Positions 20,701 through 25,498 of a stretch of 64,000 bases of DNA are shown in pieces. Positions within the stretch are counted from its first letter, which is position 1, and each line of letters begins with the position of its first letter. Under the pieces are notes generated by a model. It was not told where the DNA came from, ran no database searches, and worked only from the letters and a program-made list of their open reading frames with translations. The DNA is taken from contig JAYSCT010000004.1 of the NCBI GenBank assembly GCA_041914785.1, positions 7,647 through 71,646 on the forward strand, given 5' to 3'. A program made the translations under genes and the position numbers. This DNA is from Pelomonas sp041914785. GTDB taxonomy: Bacteria; Pseudomonadota; Gammaproteobacteria; Burkholderiales; Burkholderiaceae_C.

Positions 20701-22385
20701 TCATCGTCACCGGCACCACGCTGAGCGCGGCCGACCAGCAGCGGCTGGACGGCTACCTGGCCTGGAAATGGGGCACTGTCGGCCAGCTGGCCGCGGCCAA
20801 CCCGTACAAGACGGCCGCGCCCACGGTCTTCACCATCGCGAGCACGGGCGGCTCGCTGTTCGGCGGCGTCGGCAACGACACGCTGACCGGCGGCACCGGC
20901 GACGACCTGCTGGACGGCGGCACCGGCAACGACGCGATGGCCGGCGGCGTGGGCAACGATACCTACGTCGTCGACTCGATGTCCGACACCGTCACCGAGA
21001 ACGCCAGCGAGGGCGCGGACCTCGTGCAGGCCAGCATCAGCTGGACGCTGGGCGTGAACGTGGAGAACCTGACGCTGACCGGGGCCGCCGCCATCAACGG
21101 CACCGGCAACACGCTGGACAACGTGCTGGTGGGCAACGGCGCCGCCAACACGCTGACCGGCCTGGCCGGCAACGACGTGCTGGACGGCGGCGCGGGCGCC
21201 GACACCTTGATCGGTGGCACCGGTAACGACAGCTATGTCGTCGACAACCTCGGCGACGTCATCACCGAGAACGCGGGCGAGGGCACCGACAGCGTGACCG
21301 CGTCCGTCAGCTACACGCTGGCGGCAAATGTCGAGAACCTGGCGCTGGCCGGCACCGCCAACCTGAACGCCACCGGCAACGCGCAGGACAACCAGCTGAC
21401 CGGCAACAGCGGCGACAACCTGCTGGACGGCGGCGCCGGTGCGGACGCGATGGCCGGCGGCGCCGGCAACGACACCTACATCGTCGACAACGCCGGCGAC
21501 ACCGTCACCGAGGCTGCCAACGCCGGCACGGACGTCGTGCAGTCCTCCATTAGCTTCGCGCTGCCCATCCACGTCGAACAGCTGATCCTGACCGGATCGG
21601 CCGCCATCAACGCGACCGGCAACGCGCAGGACAACCAGCTGACCGGCAACAGCGGCGACAACGTGCTGGACGGCGGCGCAGGCGCCGACGCGATGGCCGG
21701 CGGCGCGGGCAACGACACCTACGTCGTCGACAACGCCGGCGACACGGTCACGGAAGGCGCCAACGCCGGCACGGACACCGTGCAGGCCTCGGTGTCGCAC
21801 ACGCTGGATGCCAACGTCGAACACCTGACGCTGACGGGCGGCGCCGCCATCAACGGCACCGGCAACACGTTGGACAACCGCATCACCGGCAACGCCGCGG
21901 CCAACACGCTGGACGGCGGTGACGGCAACGACACGCTGACCGGTGGCGGCGGCCTGGACCGGCTGCTGGGCGGCAACGGCGACGACACGCTGGTGGCCGC
22001 GTCGCCGGCCGACCTGGCCGCGGCCGACGGCGGCGCGGGCGTGGACCTGCTGAAGTTCACGAGCGTCGGCGCCAGCTTCGACATCGCGTCGCTGATCAAC
22101 GTTGCCCGCAACATCGAGGCGCTGGACCTGCGCAACGGCAGCGCCGGCAGCATCGATCTGTCCAGCCTGGGGCTGACCAGCATCACCGACGCGAACCACA
22201 CGCTGACGCTGAAGCTCGACACCGGCGACGTCATCAACGTGGGGGCCGGCACGCAGCTGCAGCAACTCACGACCGGCACCGACCCTTACGGCAACGCGCT
22301 GGTCGACTACGCCGTGCTGGAAGACCAGGCCGGCGTCTGGGTGCAGACGTCGACGCTGCACGTCGTGGCGGGAGGCGGCGGCTGA
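5796..22385 (+). CDS. Giant RTX protein (5,529 aa), type I secreted adhesin
   Basis: The start at 5796 follows a GGAG site and sits three bases after the previous stop. An N-terminal region (1-100) resembles the retention modules of LapA/BapA-like adhesins, followed by a Pro/Gly-rich linker and one Ig-like region (about 235-350). Calcium-binding RTX nonapeptides (GGxGxDxLx) dominate the rest: 12 units of about 79 residues (about 420-1378), then 27 units of exactly 81 residues (about 1379-3565). A concanavalin/LamG-like region (about 3705-3946), more RTX, a PA14 domain (about 4468-4612), a second concanavalin-like region (about 4774-5001) and four more 81-residue-type units follow. The last 120 residues, ending VVAGGGG, lack repeats and carry the type I secretion signal. 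The carbohydrate-binding modules suggest surface glycan binding. Confidence 0.93.
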   Translation: MDNGKVVIHPPSGDATVKLALSRAAVAKVQVAGVDLVLVMADGTQHVLQGAALRALADPDFKLQFQDGATEASSLITQAGPVNITDTLLRTVEKNTTDADTPAPAARESSSDMPPPPKPLVESGMVSGTGGGEGASKAEFHDEARPFSLVIQVAPRPAGGPPGGGTPPPPPTAAVLTVAGQVHNVTGQEVSGTTITGSGGSAESATDFSAAAQAAPELIQGTSGDDTINGDGGKGMGSGWARQFDISLSAKAGALVKTVVITGLPDGFEVVGATKGATGWDLTVPTDPAAATRYGVMVRYAVASDAAAAPSTTFDLVVTATADIDGATIEGKLTLPAIVRDVASAADMAYDVGGKAGVVFPAFGLGDVIDGGAGNDTINGLVGADRLLGGAGNDKLDGGAGSDWLVGGEGADKLVGGTGNDTASYEGSGAGVSVDLAASTASGGDADGDTLEGIENLAGSGGADQLRGDAGINKLDGGSGNDVLEGRGGADQLVGGAGTDTAVYSGSTAGVTIDLAAGTGKGGEAEGDTLSQVENVIASDHDDTLRGDAAANVLQAGAGDDLLEGRGGADTLQGGAGSDTASYASSAAGVNVSLGTGQGSGGDATGDRLQDIEHLTGSGFNDLLIGSAGDNKLDGGAGDDELEGGEGADTLVGGEGRDTASYVDALTGVTANLANAALNTGEARGDTYSGIENLAGSENDDLLIGDGFDNVLIGNPGNDGLQGGAGDDTLIGGAGADQLDGGDGTDTASYADSQEGVKVDLTGATPNTGGDAAGDTLVNVENLTGSRFSDRLVAGDGNNVLDGGRGNDVLIGGAGADTLIGGDGSDTADYSTSTVAVQINLTTGVVTGGDATGDTFQSIENLTGGTGDDQLTGEASANTLIGGAGNDTLSGLAGNDKLDGGDGDDLLDGGTGADQLTGGAGSDTATYAASAQGVRVNLATGIGQGGDAEGDRLTGIENLTGSDKDDQLTGTAGVNKLVGGGGDDVLDGGDGADVLDGGDGSDTASYASATAGVAASLLAPGTNTGAAAGDSYLSIENLTGSNYSDTLTGDANANVISGGDGDDVIEGRGGADVIQGGPGNDTLSYAASAAAVQVDLVAGTGNGGDAQANVISGIENLIGSNFGDALKGDANDNRLDGGNGDDLLEGGAGADQLLGGAGNDTASYVGATAGVKASLVNAATNAGDAAGDSFQSIENLTGSAFDDTLEGDAGVNRLVGGAGDDVLIGGAGADVLSGGAGSDTASYAGALGGLTVSLADTTLNTGDAAGDSFDSIENLAGSSFDDVLIGTTGANRLDGGAGNDLLNGGAGADALIGGAGIDTATYAASTAAVTVNLGTGRGSGGDAQGDTLAGIENLIGSAFDDQLTGAAGTNVLTGGAGSDTYTVDDSTDVIVEAAGEGTDSVNASVSYALSANVENLTLTGTADIDATGNVLDNVLTGNAGNNLLDGGLGADRMAGGAGDDSYVVESTGDVVTENFGEGTDTVRSSISYTLVANVENLVLTGTASNSATGNALDNVITGNSGNNVIDGGAGADTMAGGAGDDTYVVDNAGDTVTEGAGEGTDLVRSSVSFTLGANVEHLTLTGTANIDATGNALANTLTGNAGNNVLDGKAGADQMAGGAGDDTYVVDNAGDQITEAANEGTDLVRSSISWTLGDNLENLSLLGAGNIDATGNAADNVITGNAGANLIDGKAGADTMAGGAGDDSYIVDNSGDTVAEDANAGYDTIRSSVSYALSANVEELQLTGSGNISGTGNELDNRIVGNSGNNLIDGGAGADAMLGGAGDDTYLVDDAGDTVTEAAGGGTDLVRSSVSFTLGANVENLVLTGTAPINATGNDLDNALTGNSGNNVLDGGLGADVMAGGAGNDTYVVDNAADVVTENAGEGTDTVRAGFSYTLGAHLENLVLTGTGDLNGTGNALDNALTGNSGNNTLDGGLGADAMAGGAGNDVYVVDNSGDTVTENAGEGIDLVQSGVSFRLGANIEQLTLTGTANIDGTGNALANVITGNAGNNVLDGGAGADVLTGGAGDDTYVVDNAGDSITEQAGEGMDLVRSSVTWTLGANLENLTLTGGADIDATGNALANVITGNGGNNLIDGRTGADQMAGGAGDDTYVVDNAGDTVTENAGEGTDLVRAGISWVLGANVENLQLTGSGDLNATGNELDNQLTGNGGDNLLDGKAGADAMAGGAGDDTYVVDNAGDTVTEGVGEGADQVFASVSFRLGENLEDLTLLGAANINATGNSAANRLTGNSGNNQLDGGAGADQMAGGAGDDSYVVDNAGDVVTENAGEGTDTIRSSVTLVLPANVENLVLTGSANIDATGNALDNVITGNAGNNTIDGGAGADAMAGGAGNDSYLVDNAGDTVLEAAGEGTDLVRSSVTFTLGPNLENLLLTGIANIDGTGNELANQITGNSGNNTLDGGAGADALAGGAGNDTYVVDDLGDTVTEFSGQGTDTVRSSVTFALGANLERLVLTGTGDINATGNELDNQLTGNLANNTLDGGQGADAMAGGAGNDIYVVDNAGDVVTENAGEGTDTVRASISYALGANVENLVLTGTGNLGATGNELDNQITGNAGANLIDGGTGADRMAGGAGDDTYLVDNAGDTVTEAVGEGTDLVRSSVSFTLSANVENLVLTGAADIDGTGNGQANQLTGNSGNNVLDGGAGADVMTGGLGDDTYGVDNAGDQVIEASGEGTDTVRSSISYTLGATLENLVLTGTGNISGTGNAGANSITGNAAANVIDGGAGADTMAGGGGDDTFYVDTAGDVVVEDVGAGNDTEISSVSRVLEANVENLILTGSANLTGTGNELANQLTGNAGNNTLDGGAGADLMAGGAGDDVYVVDDAGDQVVENPGEGTDTVRAAASFALGANIENLILTGTASVDGTGNELDNVITGNSGANVLDGGAGADRLVGGTGNDTYVIDDAGDVIVENAGEGTDTVRSGISYTLGANLENLVLTGTDRIDATGNTVANVITGNVNNNLIDGGLGADTMSGGAGNDTYLVDNAGDVVIEAAGEGVDLVRASVSFALGANVENLVLTGSNDINATGNSLANQLTGNSGANVLDGGAGADQLAGGTGDDTYIVDNGSDAITEYTAEGYDTVQASVSWTLGPNLEALVLLGSNNLNGTGNDLANSLTGNTGNNVLDGGLGADVMAGGAGNDTYVVDNAGDVVTENPGEGSDTVQASISYVLVNEVENLTLTGTANLNGTGNALDNVITGNSGNNTLDGGAGADRMVGGAGNDSYIVDNSGDTVVEAAGGGTDTVSASLSHGLADNVENLVLTGTADIDGTGNALNNQITGNAGANVLDGGEGDDRLVGGAGNDIYVVDSVGDLITENAGEGTDTVRSSVSWVLGANLENLELTGADAIDATGNGLVNLLTGNEGNNQLDGGAGADQMTGGLGDDTYVIDNAGDVVVEFFGEGTDTVLTGISYTLTANVETLVLTGTGDINGTGNALGNTITGNSGNNQLDGGQGADVLVGGAGNDTYVVDNVGDSLYEQAGGGTDTVLSSVSWALAANFENLTLTGSANISATGNSAANVLTGNAGNNLIIGGGGADTINAGAGADTILVADLAFASVNGGSGVDSLKLDGLGVSNVNQLTAKVQGIEVLDFFGGTAETVTVRSADVNTAGFVGADGGGKLELLLDGNDLLLLNSSDYNNATDYRTNAPDVLLTNGNTGKLLTAIAAGGVNLAIDISGLVLPSLSDLRTLWGMSADPTFASIAGKITWLDATDLDGNGTSSGLGEAGLINGNGNLSTWVDKSGSGNNFTQATASASPKLDLTGLNGQPTISFDGNDNLTSSLWVGQNYSLFVVGQLTGTQNGRLVSSSTDNSLIGWHGGYQDQLYGQNWVSQTNGTVQPNTPILYTAADQVGAGVLYKNGVALPATGSTFDGWLGKVQLSGYGGANNEASRGAVSELLVFDHVLSAGEQRVIENYLATKWGVGTAANLTGGALGTVGLDALWTGAKIQFGTASAETLTAAYNGASARGTGRVDAVVFGGDGNDTLNGGVRVDALFGGNGNDTLDGKAGADWMAGGAGNDTYTIDDVGDTVVEEANAGTDLVLSAVSYTLTANVENLTLTGTAAINGAGNALANTILGNSGANRIDGGAGADTMTGGAGNDVYFVDNAGDLVNENAGEGTDAVYASTSYTLAANVENIYYIGRTAGTITGNTANNQLYASVYSGIATTMVGGTGDDSYYQQADSFGNFNLNLNVVENAGEGTDTVYLQRTTNNATVLSFTLPANVENLDLSSSYNVNGVGNALDNVLTGPSNLGTPNAVSLTGGAGNDTYIVSLPFTSIVENSGEGTDTVQASIDFRAPANVENLTAGNQNNLKLFGNALNNTLTGTQANERLDGGAGNDTMVGGAGDDTYVVDSASDVITDTVGLDSVETSLASYTLGTGLERLSFTDTGAHTGTGNALANLIVGNSGNDTLAGLDGNDTLYGGGGADTLNGGNGDDLLVAGSRPSPFAGQQQSGLRGEYWNNQSWLGVPVLTRQDADINFNWASGSPATGVIGVDNFSARWTGYINIATAGTYTFAVRSDDAASLSIDGQFLVSSTYAAGQVNSLALTLSAGLHAIQMQSNEGTGGAYAQLLWTTPSSATMTAVPSSVFSYGDAAATDAAGDTLNGGAGNDTLVGGPNIDVLAGGTGDDTYVVANQADTLVEAAGEGTDTVQSSATFTLASLPNIENITLTGSAAVNATGNAAANTLTGNAAANTLDGGDGNDTLIGGGGADTLIGGNGNDNLTGDGGSTLQGGDGDDVLRLGNVSAWTPGQLNNLSLWLDAADLDGDGVREGFAESGLTADGRVALWRDKSGNGRDATASNGSYEPFFIADGMNGLPTLRLDGLDDRLSVSLPTIASGGSLYWVQRSGDSFSMPMYTGASGSAWLLISGQGDNTTDVVGSGNTNLKSAWTVDGTLQTWNTRANVYTTLTEATHVVSTVNQALSFNGTLTIGSTYGGQWNTSADYSEVIVTGTTLSAADQQRLDGYLAWKWGTVGQLAAANPYKTAAPTVFTIASTGGSLFGGVGNDTLTGGTGDDLLDGGTGNDAMAGGVGNDTYVVDSMSDTVTENASEGADLVQASISWTLGVNVENLTLTGAAAINGTGNTLDNVLVGNGAANTLTGLAGNDVLDGGAGADTLIGGTGNDSYVVDNLGDVITENAGEGTDSVTASVSYTLAANVENLALAGTANLNATGNAQDNQLTGNSGDNLLDGGAGADAMAGGAGNDTYIVDNAGDTVTEAANAGTDVVQSSISFALPIHVEQLILTGSAAINATGNAQDNQLTGNSGDNVLDGGAGADAMAGGAGNDTYVVDNAGDTVTEGANAGTDTVQASVSHTLDANVEHLTLTGGAAINGTGNTLDNRITGNAAANTLDGGDGNDTLTGGGGLDRLLGGNGDDTLVAASPADLAAADGGAGVDLLKFTSVGASFDIASLINVARNIEALDLRNGSAGSIDLSSLGLTSITDANHTLTLKLDTGDVINVGAGTQLQQLTTGTDPYGNALVDYAVLEDQAGVWVQTSTLHVVAGGGG
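7056..9929 (+). repeat. 12 tandem RTX units of about 237 bp
   Basis: Anchoring on the GxDTAxY motif gives units beginning at 7056, 7293, 7530, 7767, 8031, 8271, 8562, 8799, 9036, 9273, 9510 and 9747. Spacing is 237 bp except 264 (one extra nonapeptide), 240, and 291 (two extra nonapeptides). Each unit reads roughly GxDTASY, a VDLxxG strand region, GDTLxxIENLxGS, then two or three GGxGxDxL nonapeptides. The repeats are coding and belong to the giant RTX protein. Confidence 0.9.
9930..16490 (+). repeat. 27 tandem RTX units of exactly 243 bp
   Basis: The motif GACACCTAC or its coding equivalent (Gly-Asn/Asp-Asp-Thr/Ser-Tyr) recurs from 9930 to 16248, a distance of 6,318 bp, which is exactly 26 x 243. 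So 27 consecutive units keep perfect 81-codon register without a single indel. Each unit encodes DTYVVDNAGDTVTE, an EGTDxVRSSVSYTLGANVEN strand segment, LVLTGxxxIxATGNxLDN, and RTX nonapeptides. Copies are similar but not identical. Confidence 0.93.
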
Positions 22386-22413
22386 GCGGCGGGCTCACCG
22401 CCAGCTCGCCTGA

Positions 22414-22441
22414 ATTGCTGACAATGTGCATTATGTTTATT
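22414..22441. other. dif-like sequence (possible Xer recombination site)
   Basis: The 28 bases split as 11+6+11. The right arm TTATGTTTATT matches 9 of 11 bases of the XerD arm of dif as recalled (TTATGTTAAAT); the centre TGTGCA and left arm ATTGCTGACAA match less well. It is one of few AT-rich pockets in this part of the window and lies 0.8 kb upstream of a xerD-like gene, at the junction between the RTX operon and the conjugative element. The match was made by eye to a remembered consensus and may be chance. Confidence 0.2.
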
Positions 22442-22579
22442 TTTCCGCCAGCGACACTGCGCCTTATGGCGGAATGTGCCACATTGGCAGGACTCCGGTC
22501 AACCTAGTAACTTTGACGGGGTCGAAAACGTGCACTCTCACGATGAGAAACGACACTGTGGGCCGTTGCACGGTCAACT

Positions 22580-22596
22580 GGCACCGCAACGGTGCC
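22580..22596. promoter_or_regulatory. Inverted repeat upstream of parDE, candidate operator
   Basis: Perfect 7-bp arms GGCACCG and CGGTGCC are separated by three bases. The repeat lies 40 bases before the parD start and directly before a TTGACA (22601-22606) that could serve as a -35 element, although no good -10 follows. ParD antitoxins repress their own promoters by binding such palindromes, so an autoregulatory role is likely but inferred. Confidence 0.35.
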
Positions 22597-22635
22597 GTCG
22601 TTGACATCAGTTGCCAAACGCCCCAGAGTTTAGCC

Positions 22636-22887
22636 ATGCCCACCGAAACCATGAACATCGCACTGCCGGACGTGATGCGCGACTACGTGGCCCGCCGCGT
22701 CGAGTCCGGCCAGTATGGGAACACCAGCGAGTACGTGCGCGACCTGATCCGCAGGGATCAACAGGAGCAAGGTCTGGCACGTCTTCGGTCGTTGCTGATG
22801 GATGGCCTGGCCAGCGGCCCGGCGGATCCGATCGCTCAGTCCTTCTGGGATGAGGTCGACGCCGCGGCCGGCAGCGCTTCCGAGTGA
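22636..22887 (+). CDS. parD: ParD-family antitoxin
   Basis: ATG 22636 (MPTETMNIALPDVMRDYV) gives an 83-residue protein of the usual ParD size; the frame is open further upstream but without coding character. The N-terminus has a ribbon-helix-helix pattern (MNIALPDVMRDYVARRVESG, then NTSEYVRDLIRRDQQE), and the acidic C-terminal tail (SFWDEVDAAAG) would wrap the toxin. It dimerises, represses its own operon and neutralises ParE encoded by the next gene, with which it overlaps by four bases (GTGA). Its position at the edge of a conjugative element suggests an addiction role that stabilises the element. Confidence 0.88.
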   Translation: MPTETMNIALPDVMRDYVARRVESGQYGNTSEYVRDLIRRDQQEQGLARLRSLLMDGLASGPADPIAQSFWDEVDAAAGSASE

Positions 22888-23216
22888 GTCACGTACAGGC
22901 ACGGCTGCGGCCGGCAGCGCGTGAGGACGTGCTGTCTGAGGTGCGTTACTACCGCCGCGAAGCCGGCGTCGTGGTCGCTCAGCGGCTGCGTGACGTCATT
23001 CAGGCGGCGCTCGCGCAGCTGGAGCGACAGCCCAGCATCGGTTCGCCCAACCTGGGCGCCGCCCTCCAGGTACAAGGCCTGCGGACCTGGCGGCTCGACG
23101 GGTTCCCGCTGTCCATCTGGTACTTCCCGCGCGGCGATCACCTCGACGTCGTGCGCCTGGTCGGGCATCGGCAGGATGCATACGCCGTCCAGTTGCTCCT
23201 GGAATCCGATCCTTGA
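22884..23216 (+). CDS. parE: ParE-family toxin
   Basis: A GTG start overlaps the antitoxin stop. The 110-residue product has the RelE/ParE fold signature: RPAAREDVLSEVRYYRRE at the N-terminus, a middle stretch ending SPNLGAAL, and WRLDGFPLSIWYFPRGDHLDVVRLVGHRQD. ParE toxins poison DNA gyrase, while RelE relatives cut mRNA; the RelE catalytic residues are not evident, so the gyrase type is favoured. Its stop codon overlaps the TTG start of the xerD-like gene, making a three-gene coupled unit. Confidence 0.85.
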   Translation: MSHVQARLRPAAREDVLSEVRYYRREAGVVVAQRLRDVIQAALAQLERQPSIGSPNLGAALQVQGLRTWRLDGFPLSIWYFPRGDHLDVVRLVGHRQDAYAVQLLLESDP

Positions 23217-24142
23217 GTCCCGACCAGCCGCCCAAGAAAAAGCGCGGCCGCCCGCCGGCACCAGCGCCAGATCCACTGGTTCAGGCCTTCCTGGATGCGG
23301 TGTGGGTCGAGGACGGGCTCAGCGGCAACACGCAGGCCGCCTACAGGCGAGACCTGCAGGGCCTCGTCAAGTTCCTCGGCGGCCGCTCGCTGGACAGCTG
23401 CACCGAGGTCGATCTGCTCAGCTACGGTGTCGAGCGATTCGAGGCGTCCAAGCCGAGTAGCGCGAACCGGCGGCTGTCGACCTTCAAGCGCTACTTCCGC
23501 TGGGCGATCCGCGAGGGCCGCATGACTTCGGATCCAACGCTGAAGCTCATCAGCTCCAAGCAGCCCATGCGGAACCCGAAGCTGCTCACCGAGCACCAGG
23601 TGGAGGGGCTGCTGATGGCCCCGGATGTTTCCAAACCCTTGGGCATGCGCGACCGCGCCATCCTGGAACTGATGTACGCGAGCGGGCTGCGCGCGACCGA
23701 GCTGGTGACGCTCAAGAGTGCCCATGTCTCGTTGAAGGATGGCGTGGTGCACGTCACCGGCAAGGGCGCGAAGTCGCGCGTCGTTCCGTTCGGCCAGGTG
23801 GCCGGCGAGTGGATTCACCGTTACCTCGCTCGAGCGCGTCACGAGATCCTCGGTGGCCAGGCCTGCGACGAGCTGTTCGTGACCAAGCGTGGCGGGCCTA
23901 TGACCCGTCAGATGCTGTGGGCCATGATCAAGCACCATGGAAAAGCCGCAGGCATCGACCTGCTGCCGTCGCCTCACACGCTGCGCCACTCGTTCGCGAC
24001 GCACCTGATAGATCACGGTGCCGACTTGCGGGCCGTGCAGTTGCTGCTCGGGCACGCTGACCTGTCAACGACGCAGATCTACACCCATGTGGCGCGTGCG
24101 CGCCTCAAGGCGCTGGTCGCTGCGCATCATCCGCGCGGCTGA
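23213..24142 (+). CDS. xerD: XerD-like tyrosine recombinase
   Basis: The likely TTG start at 23213 overlaps the parE stop. The 309-residue protein has the N-terminal SAM-like core-binding domain (about 21-110) and a complete catalytic domain: R160 in ASGLR, K184 in GKGAK, H255 and R258 in PHTLRH, H281 in LLGHADLSTT, and nucleophile Y290. The C-terminus ends HHPRG, like genuine XerD. The first 20 residues (KKKRGRPPAPAPDP) form a basic AT-hook-like extension that chromosomal XerD usually lacks. It could be the host XerD or, given coupling to a toxin-antitoxin pair and closeness to the relaxase gene, the recombinase of the conjugative element. Confidence 0.85.
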   Translation: MSPDQPPKKKRGRPPAPAPDPLVQAFLDAVWVEDGLSGNTQAAYRRDLQGLVKFLGGRSLDSCTEVDLLSYGVERFEASKPSSANRRLSTFKRYFRWAIREGRMTSDPTLKLISSKQPMRNPKLLTEHQVEGLLMAPDVSKPLGMRDRAILELMYASGLRATELVTLKSAHVSLKDGVVHVTGKGAKSRVVPFGQVAGEWIHRYLARARHEILGGQACDELFVTKRGGPMTRQMLWAMIKHHGKAAGIDLLPSPHTLRHSFATHLIDHGADLRAVQLLLGHADLSTTQIYTHVARARLKALVAAHHPRG

Positions 24143-24160
24143 GCGTCGTTGACGATTGGT

Positions 24161-24655
24161 CTATCGCAAGGGCATCCATCGGTTGACGCGTCGCGGCCGC
24201 CTGGCCGTGCGCACGTGGGGCGCGCGCGGCTCTATCAACTCCGCACCCTGTGCGCCTGCCTTCCACCTCGCCCTGATTCTTGCCTTGGCAAGAGAGCCGG
24301 TGGGCTCGCCAGGTGTGTAGAAGCGATCATTGGCACATCCATCGGACGATGCCTTCATCAGCTCGGTCACCTGGGCGCGCAGCTCCCGGTTCTGCTCCGT
24401 CAGCGCGGTGACCAGCGCGCGCAGCTGGGCCTCCAAGTTGGCATGGTCGGCATCGATCTGCGACTGGCCCCAGCGGGATGACCAATACAGCGCGAGGACT
24501 GCGCATCTAGGCACGGGCACGGTTTGATCCAGCCAGAGACGAAACGTCCGCGCTGGCACGCCGAGGACCTCCAACGCACGGGGCTCGCCGACGTCATCGA
24601 CGAGCCGTCGAAACGCCTCGATGCCCCACATCTGGCTGGGCGCGTCTCTCACCAT
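24161..24655 (-). CDS. Hypothetical protein with possible HTH and coiled coil
   Basis: I chose the ATG at 24655 because a strong GGGAGG site precedes it by seven bases; a GTG at 24676 lacks one. The 164-residue protein begins with a segment resembling phage-type helix-turn-helix proteins (GEPRALEVLGVPARTFRLWL), followed by a heptad-rich helix (about 72-105, LEAQLRALVTALTEQNRELR) and a basic tail. I do not recognise a named family. A DNA-binding role is suggested by the N-terminal pattern only. Confidence 0.5.
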   Translation of the reverse strand: MVRDAPSQMWGIEAFRRLVDDVGEPRALEVLGVPARTFRLWLDQTVPVPRCAVLALYWSSRWGQSQIDADHANLEAQLRALVTALTEQNRELRAQVTELMKASSDGCANDRFYTPGEPTGSLAKARIRARWKAGAQGAELIEPRAPHVRTARRPRRVNRWMPLR

Positions 24656-24775
24656 TGATGCCTCCCTGGCACGCACAAGCTGTCAGTCCAGTTTGCATGT
24701 GCGCTGGTGCAGCCATTTCCCAATGTCGAGCCCTCTGTCCGTCTACAGTTGCCGGTCTCCTCACTATCCCTGACC

Positions 24776-25111
24776 ATGACCCACGACGATGAGAACCGGC
24801 GCTGGCTGCAAGGCGAGCTGGACTCCACGCTGAGCAAGATCGAAGACCTGAACGGCCAGGTCGAGGCGCTCGCAGTGGCTGCGCAGGACCTGGAGCTGCG
24901 CGAGCATCGCCTGCAGCTCAGTCTCGAAGCCTCATGCCACCCGCGCACCCTCTACAACGACAGGAAGCCGGCGGACATTGCGATCGAGCTCGGCCAGGTG
25001 CGCGCGGGCATCGACGAGTTGGCGCGCTTTCAACGTGACGTGGCCAGGAACCTGAGGCTCACCAACGACCGACAGCGAAGCCTGCAGCAGGATCTGGATC
25101 GACTCGCATGA
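24776..25111 (+). CDS. Hypothetical coiled-coil protein
   Basis: Starting at ATG 24776 (MTHDDENRRW) gives 111 residues, nearly all helical with charged heptads (LDSTLSKIEDLNGQVEALAV, then RQRSLQQDLDRLA). No catalytic motif, signal peptide or membrane segment is visible. It overlaps the next gene by ATGA, so the two form a small operon. Function unknown. Confidence 0.5.
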   Translation: MTHDDENRRWLQGELDSTLSKIEDLNGQVEALAVAAQDLELREHRLQLSLEASCHPRTLYNDRKPADIAIELGQVRAGIDELARFQRDVARNLRLTNDRQRSLQQDLDRLA

Positions 25112-25488
25112 CCACCATCTACCTGGCCCACAGCATCCACACCGGCGTGGAGTTCGAGTACCGCTATGCATCAGCAGTCGACCAGGCCTTGGTCGACTCG
25201 CTGCCGTTCACCTATGGCATTTCCAGCGTCAGCGCCGATGGCGAGCAACACGGCGTTCTGGCCACGGTCATCGTGAAGAGCGACCTGGGTCAATCGCGAG
25301 ACGAGGTCCACGCCATGTATACCGGCGTCGAGGCCGGTTTCCCGGACCTCGCAGCCTTGCCGCACGCGCCGCTCACGCTGCGTTGCACCAGGAGCAAGTT
25401 GCCGCCCGGCACCGTGTTCAGCGAGGAATTCCTCGTGCAAATGCTTCGTGATGTCTACGCAGTCAACGGTGTAGGTGGGAGCGCCTGA
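25108..25488 (+). CDS. Hypothetical protein
   Basis: This 126-residue protein is coupled to the upstream coiled-coil gene through an ATGA overlap. It has mixed alpha/beta composition, no signal peptide and no recognised motif. It converges on the minus-strand gene ending at 25499. Function unknown. Confidence 0.5.
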   Translation: MTTIYLAHSIHTGVEFEYRYASAVDQALVDSLPFTYGISSVSADGEQHGVLATVIVKSDLGQSRDEVHAMYTGVEAGFPDLAALPHAPLTLRCTRSKLPPGTVFSEEFLVQMLRDVYAVNGVGGSA

Positions 25489-25498
25489 GCGCCGAAAT

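Noticed and set aside
12918..22361. Minus-strand reading frame of 3,147 codons
   Set aside because: It mirrors the 243-bp RTX repeats; absence of stops follows from GC-rich codons in the sense strand, not from coding.
22386..22400. Terminator after the RTX gene
   Set aside because: A GGCGG/CCGCC hairpin exists but has no T tract; too weak to call.
22426..22635. N-terminal extension of parD from an upstream ATG
   Set aside because: The extension has no similarity to ParD, contains the dif-like and operator-like sequences, and would make the antitoxin far too long.
24143..24160. tRNA or attachment site at the left end of the element
   Set aside because: No cloverleaf-forming sequence or tRNA 3' end was found here or anywhere else in the window by eye.
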